DNA of 64,000 bases from JANQEU01 sp965242805. Lineage in GTDB: Bacteria > Bacteroidota > Bacteroidia > Cytophagales > Cyclobacteriaceae. Positions 51,283 to 60,772 of the stretch are shown here, one piece after another. The first letter of the stretch is position 1; each line of letters starts with the position of its first letter. Under the pieces are notes generated by a model, which saw nothing but the letters and a program-made list of their open reading frames with translations, ran no database searches and was not told where the DNA came from. A program made the translations under genes and the position numbers. The stretch covers positions 124,001 to 188,000 of the forward strand of contig CBDETD010000002.1 in the NCBI GenBank assembly GCA_965242805.1, read 5' to 3'.

Positions 51283-52035
51283 ATGAAGACCTTCATTTGC
51301 ATTTCAATTGTAGTCCTAGTTTTTACCAGTGGTTGCCAGACTGCAAAGGATGAAGAATGGATATATCTTTTTGATGGTTCCAGCACTGATGGATGGAGAG
51401 CTTACAATGGAAATTCACTTCCTCCAGGTTGGATCGCCAAAAATGGAGAGTTGACCTTCGATACCGAATTAGGCCTGGAGCAAGATTATACAGGAGGGAA
51501 GGATATCATTTACGGCAAGGAAGAGTTCGACAATTTTGAGTTGTACATCGAATGGAAACTTCCGGAAGGCGGAAACAGTGGGATTTTTTATCATCTGAAA
51601 GAGGGATACAATGGTCCACCCGACGTTGCACCGGAATATCAGCTCATCGATGATGAGAACTATGCAAGGATACATGACCTGACAGCTTATAATCTGAGTT
51701 TAGGATACACAGAAAGACCTGAGGAGCTTAAACCCCTACAGCAAACAGCCGCTGATTATGCTATGTACCCTGCCGATCCAAAGAAGAAGAAGTTGAATCC
51801 TGTTGGTGAATGGAATACTACACGGATCATTTTTACGCCAGAAAAAGTGGAGTATTGGCTCAATGGCCAGATGGTCGTTACATTCGTTCCCTGGTCCGAT
51901 GATTGGAATCAAAGAAAGAACAGTGGAAAATGGGAAAAAGCACCGGATTACGGAAAGTACAAATCGGGTTATATCGGATTGCAGGATCATGCAAGTCCCA
52001 TTTGGTTCAGAAATATTAAGATCAAAAAACTCTAA
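51283..52035 (+). CDS. DUF1080 lipoprotein (3-keto-disaccharide hydrolase-like)
   Basis: A 250-residue lipoprotein with lipobox FTSGC (Cys18). The DUF1080 (PF06439) sandwich is clear: LFDGSSTDGWRAYNG, DIIYGKEEFDNFELYIEWKLPEGGNSGIFYH in two adjacent pieces, EWNTTRIIF, VEYWLNGQMVVTF and SGYIGLQDHASPIWFRNIKIK. Members cleave 3-keto-glucosides or bind carbohydrates, with Glu and Asp in the concave face. It starts an apparent run with a Gfo/Idh/MocA oxidoreductase 11 bp on, which would make or use the 3-keto sugars. Confidence 0.88.
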   Translation: MKTFICISIVVLVFTSGCQTAKDEEWIYLFDGSSTDGWRAYNGNSLPPGWIAKNGELTFDTELGLEQDYTGGKDIIYGKEEFDNFELYIEWKLPEGGNSGIFYHLKEGYNGPPDVAPEYQLIDDENYARIHDLTAYNLSLGYTERPEELKPLQQTAADYAMYPADPKKKKLNPVGEWNTTRIIFTPEKVEYWLNGQMVVTFVPWSDDWNQRKNSGKWEKAPDYGKYKSGYIGLQDHASPIWFRNIKIKKL

Positions 52036-52046
52036 AGTTTCAAAAA

Positions 52047-53375
52047 ATGAATAAACGCCAATTCCTTAAGAATGCAGCAGCATTATCTTCCATTACATTT
52101 TTACCTTCAACCTCTTGGGCACTATTGCAACAAGACCGGATCAGAACCGCGCATATTGGTGTGGGAGGAATGGGATTTGAGGATTTGAAAGCCACTTCCT
52201 CGCATTCCCTTGTGGACGTGGTAGCCTTGTGCGATGTGGATGCCAATAACCTGGCGAAAGCAAGTAAAGGATATGGCTCGGCTAAGACCTTTTCAGATTA
52301 TCGAAAGATGTTTGATCAGATCAGTGGTGAGATCGATGCTGTAGTTGTTTCTACTCCTGACCACACCCATGCACCGGCTTCGGTGATGGCAATGGAATTA
52401 GGCAAACCTATCTACTGTCAAAAACCTTTGACCCATCATGTAATGGAGTCACGAAAAATGGATCAGATGGCGATGGAGAAGAATTTGATCACCCAGATGG
52501 GAATACAGGTGCATTCATTTTATGATTATAAACTGGCTACTTTATTGATCCAATCCGGAATCATTGGAAAAGTAAGTACGGTGAGAGCATGGTCACCAAA
52601 AAACTGGGGATACGATGGACCAATACCTGAGGGTAGTGATCCGGTTCCGGAATCTCTTGACTGGAATCTTTGGCTTGGAACGTCAGCAAAGAGACCTTAT
52701 AAAAAGGACGTTTACCATCCTGGAAACTGGAGGAAGTTAGTCGATTACGGATGTGGAACGCTTGGAGATATGGGGGTTCATATCTTCGATACACCCTACA
52801 ACGCACTAAGCCTTGATGTCCCAAGAACGATCATAAATAGTTGTAGAGAACCAAACGGTTTTGGATATCCTGAAAACAATGTTGTGACCTATGAATTTCC
52901 TGGAACAGAATACACAACAGAAACCTTGAAATGGATCTGGTCCGATGGTCCCGGAGCCCCCGATGAACATGAAGACTTGAAACTACCCGGGAATGATAAA
53001 TTGCCCGAACAAGGAGCGATGTTCATGGGAGAAAAAGGAAAGTTGTTGTTGCCTCATTTTATGGAACTGCCAAGATTGATTGTGGATGGGAAATATGAAG
53101 ATCTCGATACAGACGTCATTGATGAACCCAAACCAGAGGTTCGGGATTACACATCCGAATCAAATCGACACTATCATCAATTCATAGATACATGTTTAGG
53201 TAAGGACAAATGCACAGCACCATTCTCCTATGCTTCACGATTGACCGAAACTATTTTATTAGGAGTTATTGCTGGTCGTTTTCCTAACCAAACCTTAAAC
53301 TGGGATCGGAATAAAGCCGAGTTTGCAGAGAAGGAAGCGAATCAATATTTGGATGCTCCATATCGGAATTTCTGA
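52047..53375 (+). CDS. Gfo/Idh/MocA family oxidoreductase (exported)
   Basis: A 442-residue NAD(P)-dependent sugar oxidoreductase. The N-terminus NKRQFLKNAAAL is a Tat-like signal in which the twin Arg is Lys-Arg; many Bacteroidota homologues have NRRxFLK. A Rossmann domain follows (about 33-155; HIGVGGMGFEDL, CDVDA, STPDHTH, EKP-equivalent QKPLTHH), then the C-terminal alpha/beta domain (GCGTLGDMGVHIFDTPY with the catalytic-type His). Such exported forms oxidise or reduce glycosides at C3 in the periplasm. It lies 11 bp after the DUF1080 gene, supporting a 3-keto-glycoside cleavage pathway. Confidence 0.87.
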   Translation: MNKRQFLKNAAALSSITFLPSTSWALLQQDRIRTAHIGVGGMGFEDLKATSSHSLVDVVALCDVDANNLAKASKGYGSAKTFSDYRKMFDQISGEIDAVVVSTPDHTHAPASVMAMELGKPIYCQKPLTHHVMESRKMDQMAMEKNLITQMGIQVHSFYDYKLATLLIQSGIIGKVSTVRAWSPKNWGYDGPIPEGSDPVPESLDWNLWLGTSAKRPYKKDVYHPGNWRKLVDYGCGTLGDMGVHIFDTPYNALSLDVPRTIINSCREPNGFGYPENNVVTYEFPGTEYTTETLKWIWSDGPGAPDEHEDLKLPGNDKLPEQGAMFMGEKGKLLLPHFMELPRLIVDGKYEDLDTDVIDEPKPEVRDYTSESNRHYHQFIDTCLGKDKCTAPFSYASRLTETILLGVIAGRFPNQTLNWDRNKAEFAEKEANQYLDAPYRNF

Positions 53376-53401
53376 TTAACTAGCCTTATGCCTATGCTCA
53401 T

Positions 53402-53421
53402 GGTTGTTGTTAACACCAACC
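53402..53421. promoter_or_regulatory. 20-bp near-perfect palindrome before the SGNH hydrolase gene
   Basis: GGTTGTTGTT (53402-53411) and AACACCAACC (53412-53421) match in nine of ten symmetric pairs around a GTTAAC centre. It is 50 bp before the ATG at 53472 and just after the Gfo/Idh stop. It could be an operator for the SGNH-SLC13 pair. It lacks the T-tract of a terminator. Confidence 0.4.
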
Positions 53422-53471
53422 ACAAGCAAGGTGGTCAACAATAGTCCCTCATCAAAGTTTTAATTATTGTG

Positions 53472-54242
53472 ATGCAGATTTTACAAATCAAATGGAGCAG
53501 ACTGTTTTTATTACTCCTATTTATCCACACTGGATTGTTCGGGCAAGATCAATCCGAGATACGAGTTCTGTTCATAGGAAATAGTTACACATATTTTTGG
53601 AACCTTCCTCAGGTCGTCAACTTAATGTCAGAAGCCCAGAACACACCGATCATTACTAGTCAGTCAACGTTAGGTGGGGCGTCACTGAAAAAACATTGGG
53701 ATGGGGAAGAGGGATTGAAATCCAGGGAAATGATTGAAAATGGGAATTGGGATTATGTTGTCCTGCAAAATCATAGTCTCAGTGCTCTCAATGATCTGGA
53801 AGCTTTTATGGAGTATGGTAAGAAATTCGGAGAACTTATTAATGAGTCGGGAGCTGATCCAATATTGTATTTGACCTGGTCAAGAGAGTTTGATCCCCTG
53901 ATGCAGGATAGCATTACAATGGCATATGAGACACTTGGTGCTGAGATCAATGCGAAGGTGGTACCTGTAGGTCCCATTTGGAGAGAAGCACTATCCTTTA
54001 GACCGGATTTGCAATTGTACGCTGCGGACCGAAGTCATCCTTCGCCGATTGGAGCATATCTGACTGGATTGGTTTTCGTAAAATTCCTAACCGGTATAAA
54101 CTGCCTAGGCTTACCTGAACGACTAGTAACCACGGATCGTGATGGAGAGAAACTGTACATTTCAATAATGGACAATAGGAATGCCTCTTTTCTCCAGCGG
54201 GTAGTGGACAATTATGACCTAACCAAGGAGACTGATAAATGA
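53472..54242 (+). CDS. SGNH/GDSL-fold hydrolase
   Basis: A 256-residue exported protein from the ATG at 53472 (a GTG at 53469 is directly before it), with a signal peptide ending GLFGQ. SGNH block I is LFIGNSYTYFWN, with Ser as nucleophile. The third block is Q-N-H in VVLQNHS, and block V is DRSHPSPIGAYL with the Asp-x-x-His dyad. It resembles the DUF4886-like group of bacterial carbohydrate esterases. The stop overlaps the next gene by 4 bp (ATGA), so it is coupled to an SLC13 transporter. The acyl substrate is unknown. Confidence 0.82.
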   Translation: MQILQIKWSRLFLLLLFIHTGLFGQDQSEIRVLFIGNSYTYFWNLPQVVNLMSEAQNTPIITSQSTLGGASLKKHWDGEEGLKSREMIENGNWDYVVLQNHSLSALNDLEAFMEYGKKFGELINESGADPILYLTWSREFDPLMQDSITMAYETLGAEINAKVVPVGPIWREALSFRPDLQLYAADRSHPSPIGAYLTGLVFVKFLTGINCLGLPERLVTTDRDGEKLYISIMDNRNASFLQRVVDNYDLTKETDK

Positions 54243-55666
54243 AATTCAATAAAAAGTCACTTGCTATTCTTGCAGGTCCCCTGGTTTTCCTGACCCTTGA
54301 AATCATAGGAAAACCATCTTCCATGCCGGAACCCGCATTTCATGTGTTGACTTCAACTCTCTGGATCTCAATATGGTGGATTACGGAAGCCGTTTCCATA
54401 TCGGTCACTGCTCTACTACCAATTATTCTCTTTCCGGTGACAGGTGCACTTGACCTGACTTCTACAACAGGATCATATGGCCATCAATATATTTTTCTGT
54501 ACATCGGAGGATTCATCATTGCCATTGCGATGGAAAAATGGGATCTCCATCGTCGTATTGCATTAACTATCATTAACCTGGTTGGTACCAACCTTATTAA
54601 TGTCGTGCTCGGTTTCATGTTGGCCACAGCATTCCTATCCATGTGGATCTCCAATACTGCTACCTCGGTTATGATGTTGCCGATAGCAATAGCAATAGTC
54701 AAACAGATGGAGAATCGATCTGATCAATCACATGAATTTGGAAAGACATTGATGTTGGCAATTGCATACAGTGCTTCAATTGGCGGTATGGCAACCCTGG
54801 TAGGAACACCTCCCAATTTGGTCTTTATTGGGGTCGTGGAAGAAACATTTGGAACAGAGATCTCATTCCTGCAATGGCTAAAATTTGGTCTTCCGATAAG
54901 CATTGTACTACTCTTTATTTGCTGGAGATATCTGACCAACGTTGCTTTTGATCTGAAGAACAAGGGATTTCCTGGTGGTAGGGAGGAGATCCAAAAACAA
55001 CTTCAGCAGCTTGGAAAAATGAAGCTAGAGGAAAAACTGGTGTTGATCGTATTTCTAATGACTGCAATTGCATGGATCACACGATCTTTCATACTCCAGA
55101 AATTCATTCCAGGGATCAGTGATAGTATTATTGGTATGACTGCGGGGGTGATACTCTTTTTAATTCCATCCACAAAAAAAGGTACCCGAATCATTGAATG
55201 GGATGAAGCTGTGAGATTACCATGGGGTATCATTATCCTGTTTGGTGGAGGAATGGCATTAGCTCAAGGATTTAAAGTATCAGGTCTGGCATTGTGGATT
55301 GGAAATCAATTTACGATCCTGCAAGGTCTTTCATTGATCCTGATAGTTGTAGCAATAGTGGCTGCTGTGAACTTTCTCACCGAAATCACCTCCAATCTTG
55401 CTACGACAGCTATGCTATTACCTATTCTAGCTTCCATTGCAATAGCGATTGATCTACATCCTTATTTTTTGATGGTTTCAGCCACTGTTGCTGCGTCCTG
55501 TGCATTTATGCTTCCTGTGGCCACACCTCCCAATGCCGTAGTTTTTGGTTCGGGTTACCTTAGGATACCTGATATGATGCGAACAGGGATCTGGATGAAT
55601 ATTATAAGTATTTGCCTGTTGAGTTTGGCAGTTTATTTCATCCTACCAATTTTATGGAAGCTATGA
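54239..55666 (+). CDS. SLC13/DASS family sodium-dependent anion transporter
   Basis: A 475-residue inner-membrane protein with about eleven helices. The two family signatures are SNTATSVMMLPIA (first half) and EITSNLATTAMLLPI (second half), the SNT-type sodium and carboxylate binding motifs. WWITEAVSISVTALLPI at the N-terminus and ATPPNAVVFGSGYL near the end also fit. Members take up di- and tricarboxylates or related anions with Na+. The 4-bp overlap with the SGNH gene suggests uptake of an organic acid released by that hydrolase; the actual substrate is unknown. Confidence 0.9.
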   Translation: MKFNKKSLAILAGPLVFLTLEIIGKPSSMPEPAFHVLTSTLWISIWWITEAVSISVTALLPIILFPVTGALDLTSTTGSYGHQYIFLYIGGFIIAIAMEKWDLHRRIALTIINLVGTNLINVVLGFMLATAFLSMWISNTATSVMMLPIAIAIVKQMENRSDQSHEFGKTLMLAIAYSASIGGMATLVGTPPNLVFIGVVEETFGTEISFLQWLKFGLPISIVLLFICWRYLTNVAFDLKNKGFPGGREEIQKQLQQLGKMKLEEKLVLIVFLMTAIAWITRSFILQKFIPGISDSIIGMTAGVILFLIPSTKKGTRIIEWDEAVRLPWGIIILFGGGMALAQGFKVSGLALWIGNQFTILQGLSLILIVVAIVAAVNFLTEITSNLATTAMLLPILASIAIAIDLHPYFLMVSATVAASCAFMLPVATPPNAVVFGSGYLRIPDMMRTGIWMNIISICLLSLAVYFILPILWKL

Positions 55667-55685
55667 TTGAGAGCGATCAAGATTT

Positions 55686-56723
55686 CTAATAGCTTGTTTC
55701 GTCCATTTTCACTTTACCCCTGAATGTGTAAAAGACAAAGGTTGTGTACCCAATGACCAGCGGGGTTCCAATGGCAGCTATGACCAACATTATTCCAAGT
55801 GATTTCATTGAGGCACTTGAGTTGTAAACGGTCAAACTGTTCCCGAAATCCGACGTCGAACGAATAATTACCGGAAATAATTCAAAAGCAACAATCACCA
55901 GCAAAGAAGCTAAGGTCAATCCCGAAAAAATGAATGCAAACAAATATTTCTTTTTGCTTAGTAATCGTGGAATATTAGCAATGCTTAGAAAAGCTATTAG
56001 AGGGAGAATGAAGAATACAGGATTTTCCTTCAATCGATCAGAAAGATGAGGCAAATAGACCAGCGTGTAGATCGTTGTAATCCCAAATGAAATAAGGAAG
56101 AAAATAATGGCCCTTCTTGTTTGCTGAACGATCTTCGCAAACAATTGACCTTCAGTCTTCATAGTCAGATAGATAGCACCATGCATCATAAACAAAGCCA
56201 GTGTTGTTATGCCCACCATCAATGCATACGGATTGATAAATTCCAACCAATGACCGCCGAATTCACGATCCGGTCCGATGTTCATACCCTGGAGGACGTT
56301 ACCCAGTACAACTCCTAGTAAGATAGATAGCATGATACTGGAAACACAGTAGGCAATGTCCCAGGATCGTCGCCACCAGATCATCTCTTCTTTACTGCGA
56401 AACTCAATGGAAACTGCCCTGAATATCAGGAAGGTCAAAAACAACATGACTGGAATATACATGGCGGAGAATACTGTGGCATACACAACAGGAAATCCTG
56501 CAAACAATGCACCTCCACCAATGACTAACCAGACTTCATTACCGTCCCAGACTGGGCCGACCGCATTTAATGCTATTCTTCGGCTTTCTTCCTTTCTGAA
56601 AAACAGGTGCCATGCCCCCGCACCAAGATCAAATCCATCGAGTATGGCATAGCCACTGAAGACTGCTCCAATGACCAGGAACCATAGGGTAGGGTAGTCA
56701 ATTCCTAAAAATGTTGGCATCAT
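55686..56723 (-). CDS. cydB: Cytochrome bd ubiquinol oxidase subunit II
   Basis: A 345-residue integral membrane subunit of the bd-type terminal oxidase. LWFLVIGAVFSGYAILDGFDLGAG and NAVGPVWDGNEVWLVIGGGALFAGFP, read in family order, are the classical CydB N-terminal blocks. The gene lies 3 bp after cydA in the same transcript and ends 19 bp from the convergent SLC13 gene. It supports respiration at low oxygen. No cydX or cydDC genes are adjacent. Confidence 0.95.
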   Translation of the reverse strand: MMPTFLGIDYPTLWFLVIGAVFSGYAILDGFDLGAGAWHLFFRKEESRRIALNAVGPVWDGNEVWLVIGGGALFAGFPVVYATVFSAMYIPVMLFLTFLIFRAVSIEFRSKEEMIWWRRSWDIAYCVSSIMLSILLGVVLGNVLQGMNIGPDREFGGHWLEFINPYALMVGITTLALFMMHGAIYLTMKTEGQLFAKIVQQTRRAIIFFLISFGITTIYTLVYLPHLSDRLKENPVFFILPLIAFLSIANIPRLLSKKKYLFAFIFSGLTLASLLVIVAFELFPVIIRSTSDFGNSLTVYNSSASMKSLGIMLVIAAIGTPLVIGYTTFVFYTFRGKVKMDETSY

Positions 56724-56726
56724 CTT

Positions 56727-58109
56727 TCACTCAATTTTTTTGACTATTTCAGCCATTTCCTTTTGAAGAGGACGCTGACCGATCATTTCACCAATTTCCG
56801 GACCATGCTTTATTTTCTTATTAAGAAGATAAATGAAAAGGGCTAACAGCAATGCATAAACTATAGAGAATAGAATCAAACTGAATAAAACCTGATTGGC
56901 AGTGACCACTTTGGAAAGGGCATCGGAAGTTCGAAGCAATTTATATACGACCCAGGGTTGTCGACCCATTTCCGCAGCAAACCACCCGACCTGATTTGCG
57001 ATCTGAGGTAATATCACGGAAACAACAAAAACCCATAATAACCACCTTACACTAAATAATTTTCCTCTCCACCATTGAAAAACCGCAAACATCGTAAGGG
57101 CAATCAAAAACATTCCAATAGCGACCATCAGATGATAGAATTGGAAAATTGCATTGATGGCGGTAGGACGTTCGTCTACGGGAAAATAGTTTAATCCCTT
57201 GATCTTAGAATCGAAATCTCCATGAATGAGAAATGATAGACCAGCAGGGATCTTCAAGCCGATGACTTTCTGCGTCTCTTTATCCACCCATCCGAACAGA
57301 TACATATCCGCTACGGCCAAGCTATCGAAATGCCCTTCTAACGCAGCTAATTTGGCAGGTTGATTTTCTGCTACACCGTCTGCGGATCGATGTCCGGTAA
57401 ACAATTGGGAGAGTGCTGAAATAACAGCCACCACAAGAGCAATTTTGAATGCCTTTTTTGAGATCTCCACATGCTTGTTTTTGAGGATGTAGTACGCATG
57501 AACACTTAATACTAGGAATGAACCTGCTAAAAATGCCCCGATCCACACGTGAGTCAATCTATCCACACTGGAAGGATTGAAGACCATGGCCCAGAAGTCT
57601 GTGATTTCAGCTCTTGCGTATATTCCTTCGCCTACAATATGATATCCGGTGGGAGTTTGCTGCCATGAGTTTGCTACGACGATCCAGATGGCAGAGAACA
57701 TTGATCCCAACCATACCCCAACAGTGGCTATAAAGTGAACCCTGGAACTTACCCGATTCCAACCGAAGAGTAATATTCCAAGAAAACCACTCTCAAGCGC
57801 AAAAGCAAATATTCCTTCAGCAGCCAGAGCACTTCCGAAAATATCGCCAACATACCTCGAATAAGTTGCCCAATTCGTGCCGAATTCAAACTCCATAACT
57901 ATACCTGTAGCAACTCCAATCCCGAACGTCAGTCCAAAGATCTTAGTCCAAAATCTTGCAAGCCTCTCATAATCCTTGTCCCCTGTTTTGAGGTAGGTGC
58001 CCTCCATGATGACCATTACCAGACCTAATCCAATGCTTAATGGTGGATAGATATAATGAAACGCTATGGTGAATGCGAACTGAATTCTTGCTAAGATCTC
58101 AACATCCAT
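56727..58109 (-). CDS. cydA: Cytochrome bd ubiquinol oxidase subunit I
   Basis: A 460-residue heme-bearing subunit of the bd oxidase. The first helix MDVEILARIQFAFTIAFHYIYPPL carries the heme-ligand His18, given here in two blocks (MDVEILARIQ and FAFTIAFHYI). GRQPWVVYKLLRTSDALS is the conserved quinol-site and heme-proximal motif near 390. GSEGIFAFALESGFLGI-type sequence is seen as AAEGIFAFALESGFLGILLFG. The quinol loop is short, as in Bacteroidota and Firmicutes. It is followed by cydB at 3 bp. Confidence 0.95.
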   Translation of the reverse strand: MDVEILARIQFAFTIAFHYIYPPLSIGLGLVMVIMEGTYLKTGDKDYERLARFWTKIFGLTFGIGVATGIVMEFEFGTNWATYSRYVGDIFGSALAAEGIFAFALESGFLGILLFGWNRVSSRVHFIATVGVWLGSMFSAIWIVVANSWQQTPTGYHIVGEGIYARAEITDFWAMVFNPSSVDRLTHVWIGAFLAGSFLVLSVHAYYILKNKHVEISKKAFKIALVVAVISALSQLFTGHRSADGVAENQPAKLAALEGHFDSLAVADMYLFGWVDKETQKVIGLKIPAGLSFLIHGDFDSKIKGLNYFPVDERPTAINAIFQFYHLMVAIGMFLIALTMFAVFQWWRGKLFSVRWLLWVFVVSVILPQIANQVGWFAAEMGRQPWVVYKLLRTSDALSKVVTANQVLFSLILFSIVYALLLALFIYLLNKKIKHGPEIGEMIGQRPLQKEMAEIVKKIE

Positions 58110-58245
58110 TTCTATTAGTTATTTGATAGACAGTTGTCAGTTTTGATTGATCAATCAAGATGATAGATTTCATCCATGAATAAGCGATTAGGGGAAATGA
58201 TACTGAGAGTAGGAGAGGTCATGATATTGGTACACTTAACGTTTC

Positions 58246-58626
58246 CTAAAGTACTTCCACCTGATAGACAAAATATTTCGTATCCCCGCGCCAGAAGAAT
58301 TTTACATATTTCTCGTGATAGTACAATTTAACTCTTTTACCTTCTGTTATGGCTTGTTCGATACTGGTCCTGACTTCCTCCGCATCTTTTGGCACCGAAA
58401 ATTCCCAGGTTGTTGGGATCGCTCCCTGACCTGAATTGGTTAGTCCTCCGACATTAAGCTGACCTTCCCAGGTCTTGAAAAGCACACCCTTGTGACTCAC
58501 TTTAATTGGAACACCGGCCCGATACCCAGTACTGAAATTAGCTGTACTTATGAAAAATAAGTAGCCAGCTAGTATTAAAATGCCAACTACACTTATTCGG
58601 ATTGCTATCTTTTTGAATTTACTCAT
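58246..58626 (-). CDS. Small single-pass membrane protein of unknown function
   Basis: A 126-residue protein with one N-terminal membrane helix (about 10-29, VGILILAGYLFFIS) and a periplasmic domain. The strings STGYRAGVPIKVSHKGVLFKTWEG and WEFSVPKDAEEV, read in parts, are typical of a small Bacteroidota family that databases often label 6-phosphogluconate dehydrogenase without real similarity to it. Its function is unknown. It is 136 bp upstream of cydA on the same strand. The 258 bp on its upstream side hold no convincing gene. Confidence 0.75.
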   Translation of the reverse strand: MSKFKKIAIRISVVGILILAGYLFFISTANFSTGYRAGVPIKVSHKGVLFKTWEGQLNVGGLTNSGQGAIPTTWEFSVPKDAEEVRTSIEQAITEGKRVKLYYHEKYVKFFWRGDTKYFVYQVEVL

Positions 58627-58884
58627 GTAGATCTTTATTAATCTGAGGAGAGATGTAAAGAAAGTCTGTTTTCAACAACTCTAAAAGATGAGACCTGAAA
58701 AAGAAGTAGTTACCTTGATCAAAACCTGAAATTATACTTGAGTTTTTCCGGCAATTGCGTACGGACCTTCGCAATAGATCCAGTCGCTGTTCATAAATCG
58801 AGGTATTACCGATTACAATGAACAAGTCTCCCAATGAATCATTCCTTCTAAATACGCCTTTAACATCGAGATACAATTAAATCC

Positions 58885-60069
58885 TTAGATATTAGCTAGA
58901 GTCTTGGAAATATTTATGTTGAATACACGAATAGCGGGAATAATGGACGCCAGAAGACCAATCACAATGGCGATTAAAAACAACCACCATTCCTGCTTGA
59001 TCAATCCTATTCCAGAGAACTTGTAACTGTAAGTTGATTCCAACAATGTAGATACCGCCATTAATCCTATTCTACTAAGGATCATACCACTGAGGAATCC
59101 TAAGATTGCCAATATTAATCCCTCCTGTATCACCAGCCACATAAGTTGCAATCTAGTTGCTCCATACGTTCTCATCAGTGCCATTTCGTAGAGGCGATCC
59201 TTCAGGGCATTATAAAGACTGATAAAAACGCTCAGTCCTGAAACGATAATTATTAGTAAAGCAATAGCAGAAAGTGTATCGATCCCTACTCCCATGAGGC
59301 TGAATAACCGATTGATCTCATAGGAGGGTATGGCCGCCTGCATATTAGTGTTTTCATTGACCATACGGGGAAGTTGAACCATTCCCATTGGGCTCCTGAA
59401 CTTGATCAACATAGCGGTAATATCCTTTTCTTCAGTGGACTCATCTTCATCGGAATGAGAATGAACATGCCATACACTTTCCAATGAGGTCAGGATCAGT
59501 TGATCTATTACGGAATTGGAATACTCTAATATTCCGACTATCGTATAAACATGTTCTTCATGATCCATACCCTCTTCCGCCAATCCGTGGGATCCGGTGA
59601 AGTTCATACCAACTTCAAGACCGAGGGTTGACGCAACTGTTGCCCCAACCGTGACTTCCATTGATTCTTCCCAGAGTCTACCGTTCTCCAAATTGGTTTG
59701 ATAGATCTCCGGATACTGATGATCAGTGCCAACAATCCTGTAACCTTCGTATGCATCCCCATAAGACAAGGGGATTCCGTAGGCCACTAACCTGTTTCGG
59801 CTTAACCTGTCTGCTTCTGCCATGGAGATATTCCCCGTGGGATTATCAACGTGGTAAATTGCAGAGAGAATCAGTTGAAGCGGACTTCCTTTTGCCCCAA
59901 CAACCATATCAATTCCCCTGACATTATTGCTCATTTGCACTTGGATATGACGATTCGCCTGGACCAAAAGCGAGATCATCCCGACTCCCAGGGTCAACAG
60001 GATCAGACTAAGCAATGTACTTAATGGACGACTGGCCATGTTTTTTATGCTGAGCTTGAATATGTTCAT
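58885..60069 (-). CDS. FtsX-like ABC transporter permease (MacB/LolC type)
   Basis: A 394-residue permease. Helix 1 (about 12-35) is followed by a large periplasmic MacB-PCD-like domain. Three helices of the FtsX domain follow (about 268-296, 315-345, 365-385), with RLYEMALMRTYGATRLQLMW as the typical cytoplasmic coupling segment. It overlaps the ATPase gene by 4 bp, giving a complete export or mechanotransmission pair. The periplasmic domain contains a His- and acid-rich stretch, HVHSHSDEDESTEEKD, which may bind metal. Cargo unknown. Confidence 0.87.
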   Translation of the reverse strand: MNIFKLSIKNMASRPLSTLLSLILLTLGVGMISLLVQANRHIQVQMSNNVRGIDMVVGAKGSPLQLILSAIYHVDNPTGNISMAEADRLSRNRLVAYGIPLSYGDAYEGYRIVGTDHQYPEIYQTNLENGRLWEESMEVTVGATVASTLGLEVGMNFTGSHGLAEEGMDHEEHVYTIVGILEYSNSVIDQLILTSLESVWHVHSHSDEDESTEEKDITAMLIKFRSPMGMVQLPRMVNENTNMQAAIPSYEINRLFSLMGVGIDTLSAIALLIIIVSGLSVFISLYNALKDRLYEMALMRTYGATRLQLMWLVIQEGLILAILGFLSGMILSRIGLMAVSTLLESTYSYKFSGIGLIKQEWWLFLIAIVIGLLASIIPAIRVFNINISKTLANI

Positions 60070-60692
60070 AAGGTGATACTCTTTTTGAACAAATCTTTCA
60101 ATCGTCGATCATGTGTGATTATAATAAGCTGGGCATCCGTTGCTGAGGCCTGTTCTTTAAGTAGGTTCGCAACTCTTGCGCAGTTTTTATCATCCAGACT
60201 GGCAGTAGGTTCATCGGCAAGTATTAACTCAGGATTATTGACTATTGCCATGGCAATTGATGCTCTCTGTTGCTCACCCTGGCTTAAATGATGTGGTTTA
60301 TCCTTTCGTTTGTGATCAATTCCGAGGTCTTTAAGAACTTTTCTGATACGATTCGTGTCAGATTGATTTCCAGCTAAAAATTGGACCAGTGCCAGATTTT
60401 CCTGTAATGTCAGTGCACTTACGAAGTGAGAACGTTGGAATACAAGACCAATATGCTTGCCTCGAAATCGATCTAATTTTCCCGGAGAGAGGTTGCTCAG
60501 GACTGTTCCACTTAACTCGACACTTCCGGAGATCGGGTAGATCAACCCTGAAATTAAATGAAGAAGTGTCGTTTTACCAATGCCGCTTTCCCCAAGGATC
60601 AATAGGTCTTCTCCAGGTTCCAGATCTATATTCGGAAACCTGAATTCATTGTTTTTGTCATATGCAAAGTACAGAGAGCGCGTTTTTAGCAT
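60066..60692 (-). CDS. ABC transporter ATP-binding protein (LolD/MacB type)
   Basis: A 208-residue ATPase. Walker A is GESGIGKTT (34-42), the Q loop is in LVFQRSHF, the signature is LSQGEQQRA (135-143), Walker B is ELILADEPT (154-162) and the switch His is in IIITHDRR. The short length and the FtsX-type partner place it with LolD/MacB mechanotransmission systems. Its stop overlaps the start of the permease by 4 bp. Confidence 0.92.
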   Translation of the reverse strand: MLKTRSLYFAYDKNNEFRFPNIDLEPGEDLLILGESGIGKTTLLHLISGLIYPISGSVELSGTVLSNLSPGKLDRFRGKHIGLVFQRSHFVSALTLQENLALVQFLAGNQSDTNRIRKVLKDLGIDHKRKDKPHHLSQGEQQRASIAMAIVNNPELILADEPTASLDDKNCARVANLLKEQASATDAQLIIITHDRRLKDLFKKSITL

Positions 60693-60772
60693 ATCCTGAA
60701 ATTAGGATTGCAAACATACAAAGGCCGTATATTTATTTAATGGAGTATTCAAATAGTAATGTCAAGTTGGTC

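Noticed and set aside
58619..58876. 85-residue minus-strand reading frame in the gap between the small membrane protein and the ABC permease
   Set aside because: The protein has no recognisable pattern, overlaps the start of a supported gene by 8 bp and looks like open intergenic sequence; the 258-bp gap holds nothing else I can support.
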